A stretch of DNA of 64,000 bases from CAVTND01 sp963735955 (GCA_963735955.1 CAVTND010000010.1:124001-188000); one strand, 5' to 3'; positions 8,748-22,302 are shown, numbered from the stretch's first letter. Numbers and translations are program-made. Notes: generated from the letters alone by a model not told the origin.

Positions 8748-9854
8748 ATGAACGAGCTGCTCGACTCCGTCAGTCAGTACGGCGCTCAGACCCTGGGCGG
8801 TGCATGGCCGGTCGTGTGGTCGCTCGCGAAGATCGTCGCGATCGTCGTGCCGGTGCTGCTGATCGTCGCGTATCTGACTTACTGGGAGCGGCGACTGATC
8901 GGCTGGATGCATATCCGCATCGGTCCCAACCGCGTCGGTCCGCTCGGGTTGTTGCAGCCGATCGCGGATGCTGCATCAAGCTGATCTTCAAGGAAGTCAT
9001 TACGCCCGTCGCAGGCGGATCGCACCTTGTTCTTCCTGGCGCCGGTCGTGGTCATCATGCCGGCGCTGGCGGCGTGGGCCGTGATTCCGTTTGCGCCGGG
9101 CGTCGTGCTGGCCGATATCAATGCGGGACTGCTGTTCGTGATGGCGATTACTTCGGTCGGCGTGTACGGCGTCATCATCGCGGGCTGGGCCTCGAATTCG
9201 AAGTATGCGTTTCTCGGAGCGATGCGCGCCGCGGCGCAGATGGTCAGCTACGAACTGGCGATGGGCTTCGTGCTGGTGACTGTGCTGCTGGTGGCCGGGA
9301 CCCTGAACATGAGCGGCATCGTCAACGGCCAGAACGAGGGGTTCTTTGCCGAGCGGGGCCTGACCTTCCTGTCGTGGAACTGGCTGCCGCTGGCTCCGTT
9401 GTTCGTGATCTATGTGGTGTCGAGCGTCGCCGAGACCAACCGCCACCCATTCGACGTGGTCGAGGGCGAATCGGAAATCGTCGCCGGGCACATGGTCGAG
9501 TACTCGGGCATGAGCTTCGCGATTTTCTTCCTCGGCGAGTACGCCAACATGATCCTGTTGTCGACGATCGCCACGATCATGTTCCTCGGCGGCTGGGCAG
9601 CGCCGGTGGACGTGGGAATTCTCCTCGGCGTCGACCTGCCGGGGTGGATACAAGCGCTGTCGCCCTGGTTCTGGCTGTTTGCCAAGGCTTTCTTTGTGGT
9701 CTCGCTGTTCATCTGGTTCCGCGCCTCGTTTCCGCGCTATCGCTATGACCAGATCATGCGGCTCGGCTGGAAGGTTTTCATTCCGATCACCCTGGTCTGG
9801 CTGGTGGTGGTCGCGGTCTGGATGCAGACACCCTGGAATATCTGGAGCCACTGA
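8748..9854 (+). CDS. nuoH: NADH-quinone oxidoreductase subunit H (frameshifted)
   Basis: Membrane subunit that forms the quinone-entry side of complex I with NuoB and NuoD. The N-terminal frame has YWERRLIGWMHIRIGPNRVG and breaks near 8975. Then come KLIFKEVITPV and a second break near 9020, before the long intact stretch from FFLAPVVVIMPALAAW to WNIWSH. The signature SVAETNRHPFDVVEGESEIVAG is present (quoted in part: ETNRHPFDVVEGESE). The total is about 368 residues and 8 helices, as expected. Confidence 0.94.
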
Positions 9855-9865
9855 GGTCAACGAAT

Positions 9866-10354
9866 ATGGGGGCGATCCGCGAATTCCTTGACAGCCTGTT
9901 GCTGCGCGAACTGGTGAAGGGTCTGGCGCTGACCGGCCGCTATGCGTTCGCCCGCAAGATCACGATCCAGTATCCGGAGGAAAAGACGCCACAGTCGCCG
10001 CGCTTCCGCGGTCTGCACGCCCTGCGCCGCTATCCCAACGGCGAAGAGCGCTGCATTGCCTGCAAGCTGTGCGAAGCGGTTTGTCCGGCGCTGGCGATCA
10101 CGATCGAATCGGAAAAACGCGACGACGGCACGCGTCGCACAACGCGCTACGACATCGACCTGACCAAGTGCATTTTCTGCGGCTTCTGCGAGGAGAGCTG
10201 CCCGGTGGATTCGATTGTCGAGACTCACATTCTCGAATACCACGGCGAGCAACGCGGAGACCTCTATTACACAAAACCCATGCTGCTCGCGATCGGCGAC
10301 AAGTACGAGGCCGAGATCGCCGAGCGCCGCGAACAGGACGCGCGCTACCGCTAG
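9866..10354 (+). CDS. nuoI: NADH-quinone oxidoreductase subunit I
   Basis: Peripheral subunit with two [4Fe-4S] clusters (N6a/N6b) that pass electrons towards NuoB. Two ferredoxin motifs are seen, CIACKLCEAVCP and CIFCGFCEESCP. The 162-residue frame is intact, and ATG 9866 follows nuoH by 11 bases. Confidence 0.97.
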   Translation: MGAIREFLDSLLLRELVKGLALTGRYAFARKITIQYPEEKTPQSPRFRGLHALRRYPNGEERCIACKLCEAVCPALAITIESEKRDDGTRRTTRYDIDLTKCIFCGFCEESCPVDSIVETHILEYHGEQRGDLYYTKPMLLAIGDKYEAEIAERREQDARYR

Positions 10355-10398
10355 CAAGCGATAGCGTTCGATCGCGCCCGGCAAATTCCCGACCCGTC

Positions 10399-11031
10399 AT
10401 GGATACCCAAGCCATCCTTTTCCTTGTCTTCGCCGCGATCCTGCTGCTGGCCGCGCTGCGTGTGATCACCGCGCGCAACCCGGTGCACGCGGTGCTGTTC
10501 CTGGTGCTGGCGTTCTTTTCTGCGGCCTGCCTCTGGATATTGATGCAGGCCGAGTTTCTGGCAATTGCGCTGGTGCTGGTCTACGTCGGCGCCGTCATGG
10601 TTCTGTTCCTGTTCGTGGTCATGATGCTGGATGTCAACCTTGACCGGATCCGGCGCGGGATGTGGGGCAACCTTGGTGTTGGAGGACTGGTCGCCACGCT
10701 GATCGTCCTGCAGATGTGGCTGGTGCTGTCGCAGCCGGGCTGGCAGTCGATGACCCGGCCGGGACCGGGTATTGCGGGCGTCAACAACATCAAGGCGCTG
10801 GGGTTGCTGACTTTCACCGAGTATCTGTATCCGCTGCAGATCGCTGGCGCGCTCTTGCTGGTGGCGATGATCGCGGCGATCGCACTGACGCTGCGCGGAC
10901 GCAAGGATACAAAGTCGCAGGTGCCATCACATCAGGTCAAGGTACGTCGCGAAGACCGGGTGCGGCTGGTCGATCTGCCGTCGGAGGGCGCCGGCAGTGC
11001 GGATCGTCCTGGCGGCAGTACTGGCGCGTAA
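10399..11031 (+). CDS. nuoJ: NADH-quinone oxidoreductase subunit J
   Basis: Membrane subunit of complex I with five predicted helices. The N-terminus is MDTQAILFLVFAAILLLAAL, followed by the conserved ITARNPVHAVLFLVLAFF, then EFLAIALVLVYVGAVMVLFLF, the family's pi-bulge helix region (quoted in part: LVYVGAVMVLFLFVVMM). A hydrophilic C-terminal tail follows. The ORF is open further upstream, but ATG 10399 gives the family N-terminus. Confidence 0.96.
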   Translation: MDTQAILFLVFAAILLLAALRVITARNPVHAVLFLVLAFFSAACLWILMQAEFLAIALVLVYVGAVMVLFLFVVMMLDVNLDRIRRGMWGNLGVGGLVATLIVLQMWLVLSQPGWQSMTRPGPGIAGVNNIKALGLLTFTEYLYPLQIAGALLLVAMIAAIALTLRGRKDTKSQVPSHQVKVRREDRVRLVDLPSEGAGSADRPGGSTGA

Positions 11032-11043
11032 GGGGGGAGAACG

Positions 11044-11349
11044 GTGGTTTCGCTGTCGTGGTACCTCGGTGTGGGTGCGCTGCTCTTTGCGATCAGCGTG
11101 ATCGGCATCTTCCTGAATCGACGCAATCTGATCGTGCTGCTGATGGCGATCGAATTGATGCTGCTCGCCGTCAACATGAATTTCATTGCGTTCTCGCACT
11201 ATCTCGGCGACTACCACGGGCAGGTGTTCGTGTTTTTCATTCTGACCGTGGCAGCGGCTGAGTCGGCGATCGGTCTGGCCATCCTGGTCGTGCTGTTCCG
11301 CAATCTCGCGACGATTAATGTCGACGAACTTGACGCATTGAAGGGCTAG
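11044..11349 (+). CDS. nuoK: NADH-quinone oxidoreductase subunit K
   Basis: Three-helix membrane subunit of complex I related to Mrp antiporter subunits. The 101-residue product shows the membrane Glu in LLMAIELMLLAVNMNF and the second conserved Glu region FILTVAAAESAIGLAILV. The GTG start at 11044 is preceded by a strong GGGGGGAG Shine-Dalgarno. Confidence 0.97.
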   Translation: MVSLSWYLGVGALLFAISVIGIFLNRRNLIVLLMAIELMLLAVNMNFIAFSHYLGDYHGQVFVFFILTVAAAESAIGLAILVVLFRNLATINVDELDALKG

Positions 11350-11361
11350 GGGAACAGCTCC

Positions 11362-13401
<2,040 letters not shown>

Positions 13402-13409
13402 TCGTCAAC

Positions 13410-14901
13410 ATGCAAAGCGCGTTTCCCTGGCTGAGCCTTTCGATCTGGGTGCCGATCGCCTTTGGCCTGCTGTTGCTGGCAGCCGGCCGTGATGCCAACG
13501 CCGGCGTGGTGCGGGCGATTTCGTTGGTAGGGGCGGCGCTCGGCTTTCTGGTCACGTTGCGCCTGGTACTCGATTTCAATCCGGCTGAAGGCGGGCTGCA
13601 GTTTGTCGAACGCGCGGTCTGGATCGGCCTGCTGAATTCCGACTACCACCTCGGAGTCGACGGTCTTTCGGTCTGGTTCGTGCTCCTGACTTCGTTCACA
13701 ACAGTGCTGGTCGTGATTGCCGGCTGGGAGTCGATCAGCAGCCGGGTGGCCCAGTACAACGCCGCCTTCCTCGTCCTGTCGGGACTGTTGATCGGTGTTT
13801 TCGCCGCGGCAGACGCTTTGCTCTTCTACGTGTTCTTCGAGGCGACCCTGATCCCGATGTACATCATCATCGGCATCTGGGGCGGTGCCAACCGCGTCTA
13901 CGCCGCCTTCAAGTTCTTCCTCTATACGCTCGCAGGTTCACTGCTCCTTCTGGTCGCCCTGGTCTACCTGTACTTCGCATCGGACGGCAGCTTCGACATC
14001 TTCACCTGGCACACAACGCCATTGACGATGCCGGCCCAGGTACTTCTGTTTTTCGCGTTTCTGGCTGCGTTCGCGGTCAAGGTGCCGATGTGGCCGGTCC
14101 ATACCTGGCTGCCGGATGCCGCACGTCGAGGCGCCCACTGGTGGTTCGGTCGTGCTGGCGGCAATCATGCTGAAGCTCGGCGCCTATGGCTTTCTGCGCT
14201 TCTCGCTGCCGATCGCGCCGGACGCCTCGCGCGATCTGGCCTGGCTGATGATCGCGCTGTCCCTGATCGCAGTGGTCTACGTCGGCCTGGTCGCCCTGGT
14301 GCAGACCGACATGAAGAAGCTGGTGGCCTATTCGTCGATCGCCCACATGGGTTTCGTGACGCTCGGATTTTTCATCTTCAACGACATTGGAATGCAGGGC
14401 GCGATCGTCCAGATGATCTCGCACGGCTTCATCTCGGGTGCGATGTTCTTCTGCATCGGCGTCATGTACGACCGCATGCACAGCCGCGCGATTGCCGACT
14501 ACGGCGGTGTCGTCAACACGATGCCGATCTTTGCATCGTTCTTCATGCTGTTCGCGATGGCCAACGCCGGCCTGCCGGCGACCAGCGGCTTCGTCGGCGA
14601 GTTCCTGGTGATCCTGGGCGCGGTCAAGTACAACTTCTGGATCGGTTTCACCGCGGCAACCACGCTGGTGTTCGGCGCCGCGTACTCGCTCTGGATGTAC
14701 AAGCGCGTGGTGTTCGGCGAGGTCGCGAACTCCCATGTCGCGGAGCTCAAGGATGCCAATGGACGTGAAATCCTGATTCTTGCGCTGTTCGCGGCAGCGG
14801 TCCTGTGGATGGGCATCTATCCGAAGCCGTTCACCGATCTGATGAACGCGTCGATCACCCAGCTGCAGCAGCACGTGGCGCAACCCAAGCTGCTGCCGTA
14901 G
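13410..14901 (+). CDS. nuoM: NADH-quinone oxidoreductase subunit M (one frameshift)
   Basis: Second antiporter-like proton-pumping membrane subunit. The first frame includes LFYVFFEATLIPMYIIIGIW (with the membrane Glu) and PMWPVHTWLPDA. It breaks near 14120 and resumes as VEAPTGGSVVLAAIMLKLGAYG. Later landmarks are MISHGFISGAMFFCIGVMYD and NAGLPATSGFVGEFL. Total length is about 497 residues. Starts possible are GTG 13398, overlapping the nuoL stop, or ATG 13410; I chose the ATG. Confidence 0.94.
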
Positions 14902-14912
14902 AAGGCGCGCCA

Positions 14913-16410
14913 ATGGAATCCCTGAATCTGCTCGCCGTCGCGCCGGAAATCGTGGTGCTGACGTCCGCCTGCGTGATCCTGCTCGTCGATGTCTTCGTCG
15001 CGGACGAGCGCCGGCTCCTGACCTACTTGCTCAGCCTGGCGGCGCTCGCCGTCACGGCGGCAGTGGTTGCCGTCTTTCTCGCCAAGGATGTCGTGATGTA
15101 TGCCTTCGGCGGCATGTACGTCACGGACCCGCTGGCCAACCTGCTGAAGCTGGCGGCGATCATTGCGACCGGCTTCATGCTGGTATACGCGCAGCAGTAT
15201 TCGCGCGTCGCGCGAGCTGTGGAAGGGAGAACTGTTCACGCTGACGCTGTTCACCCTGCTCGGGATCATGGTCATGATCTCGGCCAACAACCTGCTGGTG
15301 ATCTACCTCGGCCTCGAGCTGCAGACCCTGTCACTGTATGCGTTGGTCGCGTTGCGGCGCGACGACGCCAAGGCGACCGAAGCGGCGATGAAGTACTTTG
15401 TGCTGGGGGCGCTGGCCTCGGGGTTCCTGCTCTATGGCATGTCGCTGCTGTACGGGGCGACCGGAACACTGGACCTCGACGAAATCGCACGACGCGTCGC
15501 CTATGGCGAGGTCGTCAGCCGCAGTACCCTGGTGCTCAGTGTCGTGTTCATCGTAGCCGGGCTCGCCTTCAAGCTGGGCGTGGTGCCGTTCCACATGTGG
15601 GTGCCAGATGTCTACGAGGGAGCACCGACGCCGATCACGATGCTGATCGGCTCGGCACCGAAACTGGCCGCATTCGCGGTGACTTTCAGGCTGCTGGTCG
15701 AGGGCCTGCTGCCGATGGCCGTTGACTGGCAGCAGATGCTGATGCTGCTGGCGATCGGCTCGCTGGCGCTGGGCAATCTGACCGCGATCGCACAGAGCAA
15801 TCTGAAGCGCATGCTCGCGTATTCGACGATTGCACAGATGGGTTTCATGCTGCTGGCCCTGATGTCGGGCGTCGGCCATGGCGATGCCAGCAATGCGGGC
15901 GGGGCCTACACGGCAGCGATGTTTTATGTCATCACCTACGCGCTGACCACGCTGGGCACCTTCGGCATCATCCTGCTGCTGGCCCGCGAGGGCTTCGAGG
16001 CCGAGCAGATCGATGATTTCCGGGGCCTGAACCAGCGCAGCCCCTGGTATGCCTTCGTCATGTTGCTGGCGATGTTTTCGCTTGCTGGCGTCCCGCCGCT
16101 GGTGGGCTTCTACGCCAAGCTGGTCGTTTTGCAGGCCCTGCTTTCCACCGGTGCCACGGTGCTCACTGTTTCGCTGGCCGTTGCCGCGGTGATGTTCTCG
16201 CTGATCGGTGCGTTCTACTACCTGCGCGTGGTCAAGGTGATGTACTTCGACGAACCGCCGGCCGGTGCGATGGACACGCCGATTGCCGCCACGACAGACA
16301 TGCGAATCGCGCTTTCGATCAACGGCGCGCTGCTGCTCGTGCTGGGTATCGCCCCGCAGCTGCTTCTCAATCTGTGTGCCGACGCCATGCTCAAGACGCT
16401 CGGCAGCTAG
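14913..16410 (+). CDS. nuoN: NADH-quinone oxidoreductase subunit N (one frameshift)
   Basis: Antiporter-like proton-pumping membrane subunit next to NuoK and the last gene of the operon. It starts MESLNLLAVAPEIVVLTSAC. The frame breaks near 15205 (after VYAQQYSR) and resumes as ELWKGELFTLTLFTLLGIMV, then runs intact to LKTLGS. Landmarks are YLGLELQTLSLYALVA, FKLGVVPFHMWVPDVYEG and AQSNLKRMLAYSTIAQMGFM. Combined length is about 498 residues. Confidence 0.94.
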
Positions 16411-16437
16411 GTCGCCGCCGCGGGTTTGGCAGCACTG

Positions 16438-17058
16438 ATGACCGATCCATCACGTTTCACCGCCAGGCCTGAGACCCCAGACACCGTGATGCCGGACCCG
16501 CTGGCAGAGCTGACCTTGGCGAGCCGCATCGCCTACGAAGGGGTTTTTCTCAGGTTGCTCGAGGACCAGGTGCGATGCCCCGACGGGCACGTTGCGTCGC
16601 GCGAGTATCTGCGGCACCCGGGCGCGGTAATGATCGTGCCGCTGCTGGCCAATGGCGATGCGCTGCTCGAACGCCAGTACCGCCATCCGCTGGGACGAAG
16701 CTTCATCGAGTTTCCGGCCGGCAAGATCGATCCGGGCGAATCGCTGCAGGCCTGTGCCGAGCGCGAACTGCAGGAAGAGACCGGATATCGCGCGCGATGC
16801 TGGACCTACCTCGGCGGATTCCACAATGCGATCGGCTATAGCGACGAGAAGATCGAAGTCTTCGTCGCCGAACAACTCGAAGTCGGCGCGGCCGGCACCG
16901 ACGCCGGTGAGGTGCTCGAGCTATTCACTGCCCCTTGGGACCGGGTGATGGAATGGGCGCGTGACGGCACGATCACCGATGTCAAGACCATCGTCGGTGC
17001 CTACTGGGTTGACGAACACCGTCGTGGCGGCCATCGGACCCAAGGGGAGAATGCATGA
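16438..17058 (+). CDS. NUDIX hydrolase, ADP-ribose pyrophosphatase type
   Basis: Probably hydrolyses ADP-ribose or a similar nucleoside diphosphate sugar. The full Nudix box is seen, GKIDPGESLQACAERELQEETG, with metal-binding REL-x-EE (quoted in part: CAERELQEETG). It is preceded by RHPLGRSFIEFPAGKID, as in NudF-type enzymes. ATG 16438 was chosen; a TTG at 16426 is also in frame. It follows nuoN by 27 bases and may be co-transcribed. The 4-base overlap (17055-17058) with the next gene suggests translational coupling. Confidence 0.9.
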   Translation: MTDPSRFTARPETPDTVMPDPLAELTLASRIAYEGVFLRLLEDQVRCPDGHVASREYLRHPGAVMIVPLLANGDALLERQYRHPLGRSFIEFPAGKIDPGESLQACAERELQEETGYRARCWTYLGGFHNAIGYSDEKIEVFVAEQLEVGAAGTDAGEVLELFTAPWDRVMEWARDGTITDVKTIVGAYWVDEHRRGGHRTQGENA

Positions 17059-17433
17059 AATTGATCGCCAATCTTCTGATCGGCCTGGTCGCATTGAGTC
17101 ATCTCGGATTTCTCGTGCTCGAGATGTTCTTCTGGGACCACCCTGTCGGCCGCAGGATCTTCGCGATGACACCGGAGGTGTCCGCGTCCTCGGCGGTGCT
17201 GGCGATGAACCAGGGCCTTTACAACGGCTTCCTTGCCGCCGGCCTGGTCTGGGGCCTGGTCAGTGGACGGCGAGACATAAAGCTGTTCTTCCTGATTTGT
17301 GTTGTCATCGCTGGCGTGTTCGGCGGACTCACGGCGCAAGCCGACCATTCTGCTTACCCAGGCGCTGCCTGCCGCACTCGCGCTGGTCTGCGTGCTGATC
17401 GCCTCGCGCGATTCGCTCAAAGCTGACCGTTGA
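17055..17433 (+). CDS. DUF1304 family small membrane protein (frameshift near the end)
   Basis: Predicted four-helix inner-membrane protein of unknown function. The family pattern is seen: LVALSHLGFLVLEMFFWDHP, then TPEVSASSAVLAMNQGLYNG and FLAAGLVWGLVSG. Near 17335 the frame shifts by one base; the other frame continues KPTILLTQALPAALALVCVLIA and ends at 17433, completing the fourth helix. The uncorrected frame ends at 17426. The gene converges on pgi and overlaps its 3' end by 17 bases. Confidence 0.82.
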
Positions 17434-19091
17434 ACCGGCGGTAACGGCGGATCAATGCATCGGTGGAGCTATCGAGCTCCGTGACCGGGGCGTTGCCCTT
17501 GAGTTGTGGGGCAATGAGTTGCGCCAGTTGCTTGCCGAGTTCGACACCCCATTGATCGAATGAGTTGATCTGCCAGATCACCCCCTGGGTGAAGACGCTG
17601 TGTTCGTAGAGCGCCACAAGCGCTCCGAGAGTGGCGGGCGTCAGTCGTTCCAGGAGCAGGGTGTTCGAAGGCCGGTTGCCGTCGAAGCTGCGATGCGGCA
17701 CCAGCGACTCGGCCGATCCGGCTGCGCGCACCTCATTTGAAGTCTTGCCGAACGCGAGCGCGGCTGCCTGCGCAAACATGTTGGCGAGCAGCAGGTCGTG
17801 ATGCTCACTCGTCGCGCGCTGAGCCTGGCCGCAACCGATGAAGATCGCATGGAACGATGCGCGTGCCCTGGTGCAGCAGCTGGAAGAACGAATGCTGACC
17901 ATTGGTGCCGACCTCGCCCCAGATGATCGGTGCGGTGTCGAAGTCAACAGCGTCGCCGATGTGCGTCACCTGCTTGCCATTGCTCTCCATCACGAGCTGC
18001 TGCAGATAGGCAGGAAAGCGCCGCAGGTAGTGGTCGTAGGGCAGAATCGCCGCGGTCTGCGCGTCCAGAAAATTCGTATTCCAGACCGCGATCAGTCCGA
18101 GCAGTGCGGGCAGATTTCGCGCAAATGGCGCGGTCCGGAAGTGTTCGTCCATGGCGTGCATGCCGGCGAGCAACGCCCGGAAGTGAGCCGGGCCGATTGC
18201 GATCATGGTTGACAGGCCGATCGCGGAGCCCAGCGAGTAGCGTCCTCCAACCCAGTCCCAGAACTCGAACATGTTGGCCGGCGCGATGCCGAATTGATCG
18301 ACCTCGCTCGCATTGGCCGATACCGCCACGAAGTGCTGTGCGATCGCATCTTCCGCGCCGCCGAGGCCCTGCACCACCCAGGCGCGCGCCGTGCGTGCAT
18401 TGGCCATCGTTTCCTGGGTCGTGAAGGTCTTGGACGCGATGATGAACAGAGTCTCGGCCGGATCGAGGTCGCGCGTGGCTTCAGCGAAATCGGCGGTGTC
18501 GACATTCGACACAAAGCGAAACTCGAGCGCGCGGTCGCTCCATGGGCGCAAGGCCTCATAGGCCATCACCGGACCGAGGTCGGAGCCGCCGATGCCGACG
18601 TTAATGACAGTGCGTATCCGCTGGCCGGTGTGACCCAGCCAGGCGCCGCTGCGGATTCGATCCGCACAGTCCGCCATGCGGTCGAGGACTGCGTGGACTC
18701 TCGTCACAACGTCTTCGCCCGCGACGCGGATCGATGTGTCGCGTGGAGTACGCAAGGCGACATGCAAGGCCGGCCGCCGTTCTGTTTCGTTGACCTGCTC
18801 GCCAGCGAACATTGCGTCGATTCGCGACCGCAGACCGGTCTGCTCGCCGAGTGCAATCAGCAGGCGGAGCGTCTCGTCGGTTATGCGATTCTTGGAATAA
18901 TCGAGGTAGATACCGGCGGCCTCGACGTTCATGCGCTGGCCGCGCTTGGGATCGGCAGCGAAGAGCTGGCGCAGGTGCGTCCCGTGCTCCCGATCGCGAT
19001 GGGCCAGCAGTGCTTGCCAGGCCGCGGTCGCCGGCAACTTGCTGCCGCCGTCACGCCGTTGTCGCGCCCGAACCGCCTTCGCTTCGTTCAT
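17417..19091 (-). CDS. pgi: Glucose-6-phosphate isomerase (one frameshift)
   Basis: Interconverts glucose-6-phosphate and fructose-6-phosphate in the cytosol. Start ATG is at 19091. Landmarks are NVGIGGSDLGPVMAYEALRP, VSNVDTADFAEATRDLDPAE, FIIASKTFTTQETM, WDWVGGRYSLGSAIGLS and GEVGTNGQHSFFQLLHQGT. The frame breaks near 17860 and continues FIGCGQAQRATSEHHDLLLAN, VIWQINSFDQWGVELGKQLA, to YRRFNGQL. Combined length of about 557 residues is normal. It lies 12 bases after tal and forms an operon with it. Confidence 0.93.
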
Positions 19092-19103
19092 GGCACTGGA
19101 TGC

Positions 19104-20186
19104 TCAGGCGGCATCGGCGAGCGCCGCGCCTTTCGCGGCGAGCACTCGCCATCAACTCGTTCCACGAGGCGACGAACGCGGCCGCGCCTTCGTTCTGCAG
19201 GCGGGTGGCGAGCGCTCGAGATCGATGCCGGCGTTCGAAAAGGCGGCCAGTTGTTCCTGCGCGTCACTCAGTTCGAATCCAGTGATAGTGGTGCCATCGG
19301 CATTGGACAGGGCGTTCAGTGTCGCCTCCGGCATTGTGTTGACCGTCAAGGGCGTGGCCAGAGCGTCGACATACAGCGTGGCCGGTGCCGCCGGATCCTT
19401 GGTGCCCGTGCTGGCGAACAGCAGTCTCTGCGGGCGCGCGCCGGCGTTCAGCACCCGCAGATAGCGCGGTGACTCGATCAGTTCACGGTAGGTACGGTAG
19501 GTGCTTCGGCCGACCGCGATTCCCAGCCGGTTGACAAGCTCGGCCGGAAGCTTGCCAGCCACTGCCACGTCCCATCGACTGATGAAAAGCGAAGCGACCG
19601 AACTGACGCGCGGCGACAGGCCTGCGGCGAGGCGACGTTCAATGCCGCGCAGATAGGCCTCGGCGGCGGCGCGATACTGCTCGCGTGAGAACAGCAGCGT
19701 CACATTGACCGGCACGCCGGCAAAAGTGGCTTCTTCGATTGCCGGCAAGCCGGCGGCAGTGCCTGGAATCTTGATGTACAGGTTGGGCCGCGCCGCTCGC
19801 TTGTGCAGATCGCGCGCGGCCGCAAGTGTTGCTGTCGTGTCATGCGCGAGCAGCGGTGACACTTCCAGCGAAACCCAGCCATCCACGCCGTCGCTGCGCT
19901 CGTGAACTGGCCGAAAGATGTCGGCGGCGCGGCTGAGTTCCTCGAGAGCAATATCAAAGAACAGCTGTTCTCCGGTTCGACCCGCGCGCATGCCGCGGAC
20001 AATATCGGCGTCGTAATCAGTACTGCCTTTGATCGCGAGATTGAAAATTGTCGGGTTCGAGGTCAGTCCCGTGACCGAGAGCTCATCGATGTAACGCTGC
20101 AGAGTGCCACTGGCCAGCAACTTGCGCGTGATGTTGTCGAGCCACAGGCTCTGGCCCCGTTCGTGCAGGGTTCTGGTCGCTTTCAT
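19104..20186 (-). CDS. tal: Transaldolase (frameshifts near the C-terminus)
   Basis: Transfers a dihydroxyacetone unit between sugar phosphates in the pentose phosphate pathway. The product starts MKATRTLHERGQSLWLDNIT and has SVTGLTSNPTIFNLAI, the Schiff-base Lys region NLYIKIPGTAAGLPAIEEA and FSREQYRAAAEAYLRGIERR. It belongs to the longer transaldolase type found with pgi. Near 19215 the frame slips to ATRLQNEGAAAFVASWNELM, and near 19140 to LAAKGAALADAA followed by a stop at 19104. It is the first gene of tal-pgi. Confidence 0.9.
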
Positions 20187-20431
20187 ACTCGTGCCAATCG
20201 TCCTCGGTACTCGGCCAGCGAAACCCGGTGCCCCATGAAGGCTCGACCGCCGACCTGAATGGTAGTCGATGCCCCGGACCCTCGAGGTGCGCTGCGCGGC
20301 TGCGAACGATGCCGAATCCGCCGGTTGAATCTGCCATACGGCCTGTACGATGCGTCGCGGCGACTTGACGGCCGCGGCCCGGCACCGGCCGCGCGGGCGG
20401 CGCGAGCGCCTCGCTCTTGTGGCGACGCCGG

Positions 20432-22100
20432 CTACATGTCGACGTAGTTCGGCCCGCCGCCGCCCTCGGGCGTGACCCAGACGATGTTCTGCGTCGGGTC
20501 CTTGATGTCACAGGTCTTGCAGTGGACGCAGTTCTGGAAGTTGATCTGCAGCCGCTCCTTGCCGTCGTCCGCGCGCACGAATTCGTAAACGCCTGCCGGG
20601 CAGTAGCGCTGCTTCGGGTCCGGCGTAGGTCGCCAGGTTGATCGCCACCGGCACGGCGGGGTCCTTGAGCGTCAGGTGCGCCGGCTGGTTCTCCTCGTGA
20701 TTGGTGTTCGACAAGTACACGGATGACAACTTGTCGAAGGTCAGGCGACCATCGGGCTTGCCGTACGTGATCGGCTGGCACTCGGCGGCAGGCTTGAGCT
20801 TCTGGTAGTCCGCGAGTTTGCGATGCAAGGTCCAGGGTGCCTTGCCGCGAAACACGATCTGATCGACGCCGAACATCAAGCGCGCCCATGTAGAGGCCCT
20901 TGTCGAGCCACGGCTTGAAGTTGCGTGCGCGATGGAGTTCATCGTGCAGCCAGCTCTGCTCGAATGCAGCTGGATACGCGCTCAGCTCGTCGTGCGCGCG
21001 TTCGGACGCCAGGGCATCGAACGGCAGCGTCGGCGGCCAGCATGCCGCTCTTGATCGCCGCGTGGCTGCCCTTGATGCGTGGCGCGTTGAGAAATCCGGC
21101 GTCGCAGCCAATCAGTGCGCCACCGGGAAATGCGAGCTTGGGCAGAGACTGCAGTCCGCTTGCGTTGATCGCGCGGGAGCCGTAGCCGACAGCGTTTGCC
21201 GCCTTCGAGAAACGCGCGGATCGTCGGATGGGTCTTGTAGCGCTGGAACTCTTCGAATGGTGCGAGGTAGGGGTTGCGATAGCCGAGGCCAACCACGAGT
21301 CCGACCGACACCAGGTTCTCGCCGAAGTGGTACATCCAGCCGCCGCCGTAGGTGGCGGGATCGAGTGGCCATCCGGCGCTGTGGATCACGAGGCCGTCCT
21401 TGAACTGGGCGGCCGGCACCTGCCAGATTTCCTTGATGCCGATGCCCCAGGTCTGCGGATCGCGACCCTCCATCAGTTGGAAGCGTGCCAGCAGTTGCTT
21501 GCCGAGATTGCCGCGTGCGCCTTCGGCGAACAAGGTGTACTTGCCGTGCAGCTCGACCCCGGGCTGGAAGCTCGCAGTGGGTTTCCCATCACGGCCGACG
21601 CCCATGTTGCCGGTGGCCACGCCCTTGACCGCACCGTTCTCGTCATAGAGAACTTCGGCTGCCGCAAAACCCGGAAAGAGCTCGACGCCGAGGCTTCGGC
21701 CTGCTGCCCCAGCCAGCGAACCAGGTTGCCGAGACTGCCAACGTAGTAACCATCGTTGCGGAAGGCGCTGGCAGCAGACCATGCGGGAAGTGCCCGTTCC
21801 GGACTCGGTACAGGAACAGAAATCGATCGTCGCTGACCGTGTGTCTTCAGCGGTGCTCCCTTGGCCTTCCAGTCGGGAATGAGTTCGTCGAGCGCGATCG
21901 GATCCATGACGGCGCCCGAAAGAATATGAGCGCCGATCTCGCTGCCCTTTTCGAGCACGCAGACGCCGATCTCGCGACCAGCGGTCCGCGGCGCGTTGCT
22001 TGAGCCGAATCGCGGCGGCGAGTCCGGCCGGGCCGCCACCGACGATCACGACGTCGTATTCCATCGCCTCGCGTTCGATCGGTTGCATCGTGTCTGTCAT
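20432..22100 (-). CDS. Electron-transfer flavoprotein:ubiquinone oxidoreductase (many frameshifts)
   Basis: Membrane-associated flavo-iron-sulphur enzyme passing electrons from ETF (fatty-acid and amino-acid oxidation) to quinone. Fragments in several frames reconstruct one protein of about 550 residues. These include YDVVIVGGGPAGLAAAIRLK (FAD site), KGSEIGAHILSGAVMDPIAL, ELFPGFAAAEVLYDENGAVK, GWPLDPATYGGGWMYHFGEN, PGGALIGCDAGFLNAPRIKG and VDQIVFRGKAPWTLHRK. A C-terminal ferredoxin-like part has NCVHCKTCDIKDPTQNIVW and ends PNYVDM. At least six breaks occur (about 21990, 21740, 21200, 21010, 20890 and 20620). It starts at ATG 22100, divergent from the SDR gene. Confidence 0.88.
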
Positions 22101-22302
22101 GGTCTCTCCGCAGGCCAGCCAAGGCCGCGTTGTCGCTGCTGCTCGGCGCTGCTTAGTCAATGTTCAAGTACGGATCAGGCCCTGGCAAGGTTTTGAGCTA
22201 CGTATTGTGCGGAGTTCGGCACGGGGCTGCAATCCAAGAGCCACCAGGCCATGAAGCGGCAATCGATTGTGCGATCATCCTTCGCTCGATGGTGAGGGCG
22301 GT

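Noticed and set aside
18294..19472. Plus-strand open frame of 392 codons across pgi and tal
   Set aside because: It lies antisense to two well-supported enzymes and shows no family motif.
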